19,482 nt of DNA from Bacteroidales bacterium UBA3824 (lineage in GTDB: Bacteria > Bacteroidota > Bacteroidia > Bacteroidales > UBA3824): NCBI GenBank assembly GCA_002393195.1, contig DGIK01000027.1, positions 1-19,482 on the forward strand. The letters run 5' to 3'. The notes below the pieces were generated by a model, which worked only from the letters and a program-made list of their open reading frames with translations, was not told the DNA's origin and searched no databases. A program made the position numbers and the translations under genes. Below are positions 13,379 through 19,482 of the stretch, piece by piece. How positions within the stretch are numbered: the first letter of the stretch is position 1; every line of letters starts with the position of its first letter.

Positions 13379-15523
13379 ATGAAATATCGCTTTCGCTTAA
13401 CGTTGAAATTCAAATTGCTGCTGGGCTTTGGTTTGCTCGGAGTGCTTCTTTTGGTGATGTACAGGACGATGAGCAAAACCCAGGAAGCCAACAGCATGCG
13501 CGCATCGGAAAGCAACACACTGCTATTTCCGTCGATGCAATACACTGAGAAACTCAAAGACCTGATAGAGAACTCTCAATACCTGACGATCAAGTGGACG
13601 CTCAAAGGCGAGCCAAAGGACGTCAAGCTGCTTGGCGAGCTCGAATCATGCCACGGCGAGCTGTACGACTCGCTCAAAGCGCAGATTGTGAAGTTTGTGG
13701 ACAAGGATCTCTGGAACGACAAAAACAAGGAGCTGTACTTCCAGGTAACATCCACAATCGACACCCTCTTTGCCTTGCAGGACGACATCGTGGACAACCT
13801 CAACACCATCGAAAAGTTCAACGACAAGAGCAACTACACATTCAGGCGTTACAGCGCGGTAGATGGAGAAGAGGCTGCATGTTACAAGCGCGCACTCATC
13901 ATCGCCACACGCCTCGCCAACACCTTCCAAAAAGAATCGTCGGCGAAGCTCGACACGATGGTGGAAGGCTTTGAACATTCCGACAATACATTCAAGGTGG
14001 GCATACTCATATTCTTAGCCTGCCTATTGGCAATATACCTATTGCTCAATCACAACCTACACAAGCTCTCCTACTTCAAGGAGAAAATCAGGGAGATGTC
14101 GGAAGGCGTACTGCCCGACGTGGAGGTCACCGGCAACGACGAAATCGCAGAGATGACCCAGGCTCTGAGGACATTGATAAGCAACCTCGACGAGACTTCG
14201 CACTTCGCAATCAAGATTGGTGAAGGCAACTTCTCAACAGAATTTAAGCCAAGGAGCAAGCACGACGTCCTCGCCAATTCGCTGCTCGTCATGCGCGACA
14301 ACCTCATCAAGGCTGAAAATGAAGCCGAGCAACGTAAAGTGGAAAATACACAGCGCAACTGGGCGTCGCAAGGTCTTGCAGAGTTCAACGAAGTGCTCCG
14401 CAACGCGGGCGACGACATGCAAGTGCTCTCCAACAGGGTCATCGAGAAGCTGGTGCGCTACCTCGACGCCAATATGGGCGGCATCTACATCGTGGACGAT
14501 TCCGACCCCGACGACATACACCTCGAGCTCACCGCATTCTACGCCTACGACCGCCTCAAATACGCCAAACAGCGCATCGAAATCGGCGAAAACCTCGTGG
14601 GACAATGTTTCCGCGAAAACGAAACCGTCTATATGACCGACATCCCGAAGGGATACGTCCACATCAGCAGCGGTCTCGGCGAAGCAGACCCGACATGCCT
14701 CGTAATCGTGCCGCTCAAGGTAAACGCCGAGACATACGGCATCGTGGAGTTGGCATCATTCCAAGTAATCGAAAAATACCAAGTGGAATTTATCGAGAAG
14801 ATTGGCGAGACCATTGCATCCACCATCGCAAGTGTAAAAATCAATATGAACACCGCCAAGCTCCTCGAAGAGTCGCACCAAAAATCGGAGCGTCTCGCAC
14901 AGCAGGAGGCTGAGGTGCATAAAAACATCGAGACCCTCAAATCGAAAATCGAAAACCTCGAGGAGCTCAATAAGCGCGAAGCCGTCAAGTACCAGAAGCT
15001 CCACGACGACTTTGAAAACCAGGCGGAGACCAATGCGTCGGTCATCCAGAAACTCAACGACAAAAACGAAAAGCTCAAGGACGACCTTATGACGCAGCAG
15101 TACATCCTCAACAATTCGGCAGGATACTACGAACTCGACGCCCAGGGATTCTTTGTATCGATGAACGCAAGATTCCTCAACGCAATAGTAATGCAGGCAT
15201 CGGAACTCGAAAGCCACGACATACGCTCGTACATGGTGAACGAAGAATCCGTCAATAATTTCAACGACGGCCTCAAGCGACTCGCCGACGGCCTCATCTA
15301 CTCCGCACTCACCAAGTATTCGTTCAACGGCAAGACAGTGTTCCTCAACGAGACTTTCACCCCGATACGCGACGAATACAACGTACTCACCAAGATATGC
15401 GTCATCACCAAAAACATCACCCACGAAATCGAAAGAGTACAAGATTACGAACGCCAAATCGCAGAACTCAAAGGTGAAAACGAAGTGCTCTCCAACAAGG
15501 TGAACGCACTATCGGCAAACTAA
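13379..15523 (+). CDS. Membrane sensor protein: TM-loop-TM-HAMP-GAF-coiled coil-PAS
   Basis: 714 residues from ATG 13379. TM1 at about 12-27 ('LLLGFGLLGVLLLVMY'). A helical periplasmic segment of about 170 residues follows, like four-helix-bundle sensor domains. TM2 is at about 206-224 ('GILIFLACLLAIYLLLNH') and a HAMP linker at about 225-275 ('IREMSEGVLPDVEVTGNDEI'). A GAF domain spans about 335-497 ('ANMGGIYIVDDSD', 'ENLVGQCFRENETVYMTDIP', 'PLKVNAETYGIVELASF'). A long coiled coil (about 500-580) leads to a PAS domain at about 580-690 ('AGYYELDAQGFFVSMNARFL') and a final short coiled coil. There is no histidine kinase, GGDEF, phosphatase or methyl-accepting domain after the PAS, so its signal must pass by protein contact. 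It is followed by a terminator, so no cotranscribed partner is visible. The architecture is firm; the signal is unknown. Confidence 0.88.
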   Translation: MKYRFRLTLKFKLLLGFGLLGVLLLVMYRTMSKTQEANSMRASESNTLLFPSMQYTEKLKDLIENSQYLTIKWTLKGEPKDVKLLGELESCHGELYDSLKAQIVKFVDKDLWNDKNKELYFQVTSTIDTLFALQDDIVDNLNTIEKFNDKSNYTFRRYSAVDGEEAACYKRALIIATRLANTFQKESSAKLDTMVEGFEHSDNTFKVGILIFLACLLAIYLLLNHNLHKLSYFKEKIREMSEGVLPDVEVTGNDEIAEMTQALRTLISNLDETSHFAIKIGEGNFSTEFKPRSKHDVLANSLLVMRDNLIKAENEAEQRKVENTQRNWASQGLAEFNEVLRNAGDDMQVLSNRVIEKLVRYLDANMGGIYIVDDSDPDDIHLELTAFYAYDRLKYAKQRIEIGENLVGQCFRENETVYMTDIPKGYVHISSGLGEADPTCLVIVPLKVNAETYGIVELASFQVIEKYQVEFIEKIGETIASTIASVKINMNTAKLLEESHQKSERLAQQEAEVHKNIETLKSKIENLEELNKREAVKYQKLHDDFENQAETNASVIQKLNDKNEKLKDDLMTQQYILNNSAGYYELDAQGFFVSMNARFLNAIVMQASELESHDIRSYMVNEESVNNFNDGLKRLADGLIYSALTKYSFNGKTVFLNETFTPIRDEYNVLTKICVITKNITHEIERVQDYERQIAELKGENEVLSNKVNALSAN

Positions 15524-15544
15524 AATTAATACTCACAATCCCAC

Positions 15545-15578
15545 AAAAAAGCCGGAGGCTCAAGCCCCCGGCTTTTTT
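15545..15578. terminator. Bidirectional intrinsic terminator
   Basis: Stem AAAAAAGCCGG / CCGGCTTTTTT with one A-C mismatch and an inner GGC/GCC pair around loop TCAA, followed by T's. The A-tract on the other side lets it also serve the convergent minus-strand unit ending at 15657. Confidence 0.88.
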
Positions 15579-15580
15579 TT

Positions 15581-15632
15581 ATGCGCCACTAACATTGCTT
15601 GTACGCCACTGGCATTGCTTGTACGCCACTGC
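15581..15632. repeat. 20-bp tandem repeat, about 2.5 copies
   Basis: Unit GTACGCCACTGGCATTGCTT: 15581-15600 (four differences), 15601-15620 (reference), then a 12-bp partial copy at 15621-15632. It lies between the terminator and the stop of the outer-membrane protein. No coding or known regulatory role seen. Confidence 0.75.
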
Positions 15633-15656
15633 CTGTTTATGTTGCTTTGGCATTAT

Positions 15657-16253
15657 TTAGAATACAACATTTACCCTCACTATGGGGTTATTAAACGAAG
15701 TATTATTTTCCAGCCCCTCAGTAGCGTTCAGATTCCATAGGAGCATCAAATTGAGCGACGCACGGTCGGTAAGCTGCCTGTGGTAGCCGCCGCCGATGAG
15801 AATAGGAATGTCAACCTTCTTTTCGGGGTCAAAATAATTGCCCGAATAATTGTCGTAGCAAATAGCCTGCGCCTCCACATGCGCAACAAGGAAATCCAAC
15901 GGATGCACATCAGCATATAATCCGCCGCCATAGACCTTGCTCGATACGGAATTGTAATTGGAGCCATACTTAAAATACTCCAATGTGCCAATGATTCCGG
16001 CAGTTACGTATCTATTGAAATAATACCCAACCTGCGGATCAAAATACGCCGAGAATGAACTGGAGCCAAATCCAATACCAAATTCGCCGCCAAACCTCAA
16101 GTGGTCAATCAGGCGGTATCGCTGCACGGTGCGGCGGTTGTTGTTGGAATTGTCATTGGATGTATCATCCTCAAAATCACTAAACTGCGCGAATCCCCTG
16201 CCCGCAAAAGCCAGCATCAGAAACGCTATTAATAATAAGGTGCGTTTTTTCAT
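15657..16253 (-). CDS. Small outer-membrane beta-barrel protein
   Basis: 198 residues from ATG 16253. Signal peptide MKKRTLLLIAFLMLAFAGRG ending FAQ, then an acidic, Asn-rich linker (about 24-43, 'FEDDTSNDNSNNN'). Eight or so amphipathic strands follow ('RFGGEFGIGFGSSSFSAYFD', 'YYFNRYVTAGIIGTLEYFKY', 'VYGGGLYADVHPLDFLVAHV'), ending in 'PIVRVNVVF' with the terminal Phe typical of outer-membrane proteins. It resembles small OmpX/OmpW-like barrels of Bacteroidota; no specific function can be given. It lies downstream of the DnaJ-like gene across a minisatellite; the last repeat unit ends 9 nt before its ATG. An upstream ATG-AAA-CTA-TGA overlaps its start codon (ATGA). Confidence 0.85.
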   Translation of the reverse strand: MKKRTLLLIAFLMLAFAGRGFAQFSDFEDDTSNDNSNNNRRTVQRYRLIDHLRFGGEFGIGFGSSSFSAYFDPQVGYYFNRYVTAGIIGTLEYFKYGSNYNSVSSKVYGGGLYADVHPLDFLVAHVEAQAICYDNYSGNYFDPEKKVDIPILIGGGYHRQLTDRASLNLMLLWNLNATEGLENNTSFNNPIVRVNVVF

Positions 16254-16261
16254 AGTTTCAT

Positions 16262-16351
16262 TTATTTCAATTACTTCAATTACTTCAATTACTTCAATTA
16301 CTTCAATTACTTCAATTACTTCAATTACTTCAATTACTTCAATTACTTCTT
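16262..16351. repeat. 9-bp minisatellite, ten units
   Basis: Eight perfect tandem units TTACTTCAA (16271-16342), with one variant unit at each end (16262-16270 TTATTTCAA; 16343-16351 TTACTTCTT). On the minus strand each unit reads TTGAAGTAA. The last unit contains the stop codon of the DnaJ-like gene, and every following unit repeats a TAA in that same frame. The array fills nearly all the space between the DnaJ-like gene and the outer-membrane protein. Slippage during replication would change the spacing in steps of 9 bp without changing either protein. Confidence 0.95.
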
Positions 16352-17281
16352 GATTTCCGCCGCCTGCTTGATGAGGTCTATCTGCTCTGGGGTCAAGTTT
16401 TTGGGAATGAAATACTTCACTTTTACGAAGAGGTCGCCAAACATGCCCGGCACATTATATACCGGCATACCTTTGCCCTTCACCCTAAGCTGCTTGCCAT
16501 ATTCCACGCCTTGCGGAATAGTTATCTTGATGTCGCCCGAAAGGGTGCGGAGCAGGATTTCGCCGCCAAGTATCACCTTGAAGATGTCCACATAAATCTC
16601 GGTAAACAGCTCGTCGCCGCGCCGTGTGAAATATGGATCCTTGTCCACCTTCACCCTGACGTAGAGGTCGCCCTTCTTGCCGCCAGCAATGCCCGGATAG
16701 CCTTGCTCGGGGATTTTGAGCAGTTGGTCGTCGGTGATGCCCGGCAATATCTTGATGCGCAACTTTTGGTCGAGTATGTTGAGGATGCGCGTAGAACCGG
16801 TGTAAGCCTCCTGTAGCGTGATATTGATGGAGCCCGTGAAATCGTCGCCCTTGAAGAGAGTGCTGTTGCGGAAGAAGTTGTTGAAGAAGTCGGAATATTC
16901 GCTTGTCTTTCGCTTGAAATAATCGAGGTCGAGGTCAAAGTCGTCGGCGTCCTTCTGCGCCTTGCTTGCCGACCTGCTGCCAGCCGTAGTGCCGCCGGTA
17001 GTGGAATATTTGCCGGAATACTTCGAGCCGCTGTTTTTGGTGTAGAAGTCGGTCGTATTGTTTTTGCCGTCGCGCATGAGGTCAAATTTCTTGCGCTTTT
17101 CGGGGTTGCTTAGCACGTCGTAAGCCTCGTTGACTTCTTTAAACATATCCTCAGCAGCCTTGTTGCCAGGGTTGCGGTCGGGATGATAGGTCATCGCAAG
17201 ACGGCGGTACGACTTTTTTATCTGCTCCGCCGTGGCATTGGAATCCACTTCCAGTATCTTGTAATAGTCTTTGAACTGCAT
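16343..17281 (-). CDS. cbpA: DnaJ-type co-chaperone, CbpA-like (no zinc finger)
   Basis: 312 residues from ATG 17281. An N-terminal J domain occupies about 1-70 ('DYYKILEVDSNATAEQIKKS') with the HPD triad at 33-35 ('YHPDRNPGN'), which stimulates the DnaK ATPase. A Gly/Ser/Thr/Asp-rich linker spans about 70-120. C-terminal substrate-binding domains fill about 145-310 ('GDDFTGSINITLQEAYTGST', 'LRIKILPGITDDQLLKIP', 'GKKGDLYVRVKVDKDPYFTR'). The CxxCxGxG zinc repeats of true DnaJ are absent, so it is the CbpA/DnaJ class B type. Its stop codon lies in the first unit of the minisatellite. Divergent from the ABC transporter ATPase gene (88 bp apart). Confidence 0.92.
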   Translation of the reverse strand: MQFKDYYKILEVDSNATAEQIKKSYRRLAMTYHPDRNPGNKAAEDMFKEVNEAYDVLSNPEKRKKFDLMRDGKNNTTDFYTKNSGSKYSGKYSTTGGTTAGSRSASKAQKDADDFDLDLDYFKRKTSEYSDFFNNFFRNSTLFKGDDFTGSINITLQEAYTGSTRILNILDQKLRIKILPGITDDQLLKIPEQGYPGIAGGKKGDLYVRVKVDKDPYFTRRGDELFTEIYVDIFKVILGGEILLRTLSGDIKITIPQGVEYGKQLRVKGKGMPVYNVPGMFGDLFVKVKYFIPKNLTPEQIDLIKQAAEIKK

Positions 17282-17369
17282 AATTATTTTCGTAAAAAAT
17301 GTTTGTATTTTTTGCGGTGTAAATTTAAAAAAAAATTCCTATCTTTACCGCAAAATTTATTCAAAAAAA

Positions 17370-18065
17370 TTGGCATTATTAAAAGTTAGCAATCTTTGCA
17401 AGACATACTACAAGGGCGAAAACAAAATTTACGCCCTCCGCAACATCAATTTCGATGTGGAGGAGGGGGAGTTTGTGTCGATAGTGGGCAAGAGCGGCTC
17501 GGGCAAATCCACGCTGCTCAACCTCTTGGGCGGCATGGACACCTCCGCCGAGGGGAGCATTTGCGTTGGCGGAGTCAACATCCTCACTATGAAAGAGCAG
17601 CAACTTTCGCAGTACAGGAAGTTTACGGTAGGGATGATTTTCCAGTCGTTCAACCTCATTCCCACGCGCACAGCCATCGACAACGTAAAACTGCCGCTCA
17701 TATTCAGCAACTATCCGCGCCGTCTCCGCGAGACCCGTGCGTGCGAACTCCTGTACAACATGGGGCTATACAACCGCGCCATGCACTATCCGTCGGAGCT
17801 GTCGGGCGGCGAGGCGCAACGAGTCGCCATTGCACGCGCCCTCGCCAACAAGCCCAAGATAATCCTTGCCGACGAACCTACGGGCAATCTCGACACGGCT
17901 ACTTCGGCTGAGATAATATCGCTTTTGCAGATGTTCAATAAGAAACACCACATCACCATCATCATGGTGACCCACGACAAGGAGACCGCCGGGCGCGTAT
18001 CGCACAAGACGGTGCTGCTCTCCGACGGCGAAATCATCAAAATATCCACCAACCCAAACCCATGA
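17370..18065 (+). CDS. ABC transporter ATP-binding protein, MacB/LolD type
   Basis: 231 residues using TTG 17370 (MALLKVSNLCKTYYKGENKI). The next in-frame ATG upstream (17271) would overlap the divergent dnaJ-like start and add 33 residues unlike any ABC protein, and no ATG lies close to the conserved start, so TTG is preferred. Motifs are complete: Walker A GKSGSGKST (40-48), Q-loop Gln92, signature LSGGE (144-148), Walker B IILADEP (164-170), D-loop NLD and H-loop His202. It powers the adjoining permease at the inner membrane. The 3' end overlaps the permease start by 4 bp (ATGA). A possible -7 box, TATCTTTA (17340-17347), lies upstream. Confidence 0.92.
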   Translation: MALLKVSNLCKTYYKGENKIYALRNINFDVEEGEFVSIVGKSGSGKSTLLNLLGGMDTSAEGSICVGGVNILTMKEQQLSQYRKFTVGMIFQSFNLIPTRTAIDNVKLPLIFSNYPRRLRETRACELLYNMGLYNRAMHYPSELSGGEAQRVAIARALANKPKIILADEPTGNLDTATSAEIISLLQMFNKKHHITIIMVTHDKETAGRVSHKTVLLSDGEIIKISTNPNP

Positions 18066-19459
18066 AAGCGTCAGACATTGCCATATTAGCCCTCTACAAC
18101 CTCAGGCGCAACACTATGCGCACCATCCTCACGTCGCTCGGCGTGGCGGTGGGCATAGGCTCGCTTGCGGCGATGATTTCATTTGCGCAGGGCATCACGA
18201 GCAATATCTCCCGCTCGATGGAAAACAACGACCTTTTCACTGGTCTCACTGCCACGAGCCGCACCTTTGACATCGACGACCCCGGCATGCGGCACAATAG
18301 CAGCAGCCTCTCGCAGGACAAACCCGAAGTACCGCTCAACGATTCCATCATCGACGGCATACGACAATGGAAAGAAGTGTCGATAGCATTTCCAGTGGTA
18401 TCCAAGCCCGCCACGATTCAGTTTGCCGGACGCTCAGTGAAAGCGAGCCTCAAGGCTGTGCCGATAGAGATGGGCGATTATCCGCCGTTTGCCAATATCA
18501 CAAGGGGACGTTTCTTCGACAAGGCAGACGAGCCGAGGGTGATTGTGAGCCGACAGATGCTCCAACAGATGCACATCATCCTCGACGACGACAACGACAA
18601 TATCGGACTTGGCGGCGACCTGCTCACTCTGCCGCTCGATTCGGTGTTGGGCGCAGAGCTTACAATAATAACAAAGGTGTTTGACGCCCAAAAACTCGAC
18701 TTCGCCAATCCGCGCAAAGGAGAGCTGCCGCTTAGCAACGAATACACCAAACTTCAGATTGTGGGCATCATCGACAACGGTGCATTTTCGTCGGGAGTGT
18801 TCAGCGGATCCGACGTTTGCCTGCCGTCCAAGGCGATAGATTATGTGCCGTGCATCGACCTCCGCAGCATTTACGACATTATGGACGGCAAAACAGACAG
18901 CAAGGCAAAATACAGCTCCGTCCATATCCGAGTCAACGAACACAAAAACCTGAAAACCGTAAAATACAAGCTCGAAAAAATGGGCCTCCAAGTATTTTCG
19001 GTTGGCGACAAGCTCGACGACATCGAGCACATATTCCTGATGTTGGATTCTATATTTGCCGCCGTGGGCGTTATTGCGCTCTTGGTGTCGGTTTTGGGTA
19101 TAGTCAACACCTTGATAATGGCAATCTACGAGCGGCGCAAGGAGATAGGCATCATGAAATCGCTTGGTGGCACTCAATGGCAGATTAAGTTGATATTCTA
19201 CGTGGAGGCAGCATTGATAGGATTGATTGGCGGCATCTGCGGCGTAGCGGGCGGCAAATTGGCATCGCAGGCGGCAAGCTCTTTTGCCAACACCCAGATA
19301 GGCAAAATCATCGGTTGCGACTTGGAATTTTTCGATTTTTCGTGGACATTGGCGTTTGCCGCAATTATATTTTCGGTAATCATCAGCGTCGCCGCCTCCA
19401 TCTACCCCGCCAACCGCGCCGCAAGCATCGACCCATTGGACGCACTGAGGAGAGAATAA
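18062..19459 (+). CDS. ABC transporter permease, MacB/FtsX family
   Basis: 465 residues from ATG 18062. TM1 at about 20-45 ('ILTSLGVAVGIGSLAAMIS'), a periplasmic MacB_PCD-type domain at about 46-330, then the FtsX core with three helices: about 328-355 ('IFAAVGVIALLVSVLGIVNT'), 380-405 ('VEAALIGLIGGICGVAGG') and 430-455 ('LAFAAIIFSVIISVAASIYP'). The family coupling sequence 'YERRKEIGIMKSLGGT' and the terminal 'YPANRAASIDPLDALRRE' are present. MacB-type pairs move substrates at the inner membrane by mechanotransmission, often with an HlyD-like adaptor and TolC; neither partner is in the window. Substrate (antibiotic, lipoprotein or peptide) cannot be told. Confidence 0.92.
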   Translation: MKASDIAILALYNLRRNTMRTILTSLGVAVGIGSLAAMISFAQGITSNISRSMENNDLFTGLTATSRTFDIDDPGMRHNSSSLSQDKPEVPLNDSIIDGIRQWKEVSIAFPVVSKPATIQFAGRSVKASLKAVPIEMGDYPPFANITRGRFFDKADEPRVIVSRQMLQQMHIILDDDNDNIGLGGDLLTLPLDSVLGAELTIITKVFDAQKLDFANPRKGELPLSNEYTKLQIVGIIDNGAFSSGVFSGSDVCLPSKAIDYVPCIDLRSIYDIMDGKTDSKAKYSSVHIRVNEHKNLKTVKYKLEKMGLQVFSVGDKLDDIEHIFLMLDSIFAAVGVIALLVSVLGIVNTLIMAIYERRKEIGIMKSLGGTQWQIKLIFYVEAALIGLIGGICGVAGGKLASQAASSFANTQIGKIIGCDLEFFDFSWTLAFAAIIFSVIISVAASIYPANRAASIDPLDALRRE

Positions 19460-19482
19460 AGGTAAAATTGCACTTGATTTTA

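Noticed and set aside
14756..15457. 233-codon open frame on the minus strand
   Set aside because: Shadow of the GAF-PAS sensor gene; codon-position composition favours the plus strand.
16262..16351. CRISPR-like array
   Set aside because: The 9-bp units are directly abutting with no spacers; it is a minisatellite.
16129..16353. Plus-strand frame with (SIT)n repeat protein
   Set aside because: Produced by the 9-bp repeat read in the other direction; no start context or function.
18434..19177. 247-codon open frame on the minus strand
   Set aside because: Shadow of the MacB-type permease, which has clear helices and family motifs.

Overview
The window looks like a chromosomal segment of a Bacteroidota member, most likely order Bacteroidales. 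Three things point there. Promoters fit the TTTG-N19/20-TAnnTTTG pattern of that phylum. Start sites sit in A-rich leaders with little Shine-Dalgarno sequence. The gene content includes a type IX secretion (T9SS) type B sorting domain, a PD40/OmpA protein, a lone HsdR-N nuclease near holA, and a short AMP nucleosidase. No rRNA, tRNA, CRISPR array, insertion sequence or prophage gene was seen.

Layout. 1-1059 (-): N-terminal part of a secreted beta-propeller protein that runs off the left edge. 1060-1278: bidirectional terminator plus REP-like palindromes. 1279-5575 (-): two-gene unit, a PD40/OmpA peptidoglycan-anchored protein resembling PorE without its TPR part, followed 13 nt later by a large exported protein with a helical N-terminal half. 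5576-5849: divergent region with a promoter, a possible ~85-nt RNA or 15-codon ORF, and its own terminator. 5850-6587 (-): PAS-LuxR regulator. 6739-9440 (+): three exported proteins, a PKD protein, an Ig-like protein and a small protein ending in a T9SS type B sorting domain. 9418-10364 (-): HsdR-N nuclease-like protein and a conserved unknown. 10515-11294 (+): AMP nucleosidase. 11266-12117 (-): two-TM membrane protein. 12231-13235 (+): DNA polymerase III delta. 13379-15523 (+): HAMP-GAF-PAS membrane sensor without an output domain. 15657-17281 (-): CbpA/DnaJ-like chaperone and small outer-membrane barrel, separated by a 9-bp minisatellite. 17370-19459 (+): MacB-type ABC ATPase and permease.

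The strongest unexplained signal is a shared promoter architecture at 5673-8229. The element ACCC(T/G)AAAGTGTC(T/A)A occurs three times on the plus strand, each time upstream of a TAnnTTTG box. The offsets are 46, 46 and 36 bp, so the third differs by about one DNA helical turn. The three promoters would drive the short terminated transcript, the PKD protein, and the Ig-like/type-B-CTD gene pair. A PAS-LuxR regulator gene sits between the first two. Together with the neighbouring PD40/OmpA pair, this suggests (inference) a small regulon for building or anchoring a T9SS-delivered surface complex, with a possible small RNA as a co-regulated member.

The right half is mostly housekeeping genes. 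Points of interest there are the minisatellite with in-frame stop codons, a two-tier hairpin in a sensor leader, and two genes of unknown function whose promoter and transcript start regions are nearly identical.
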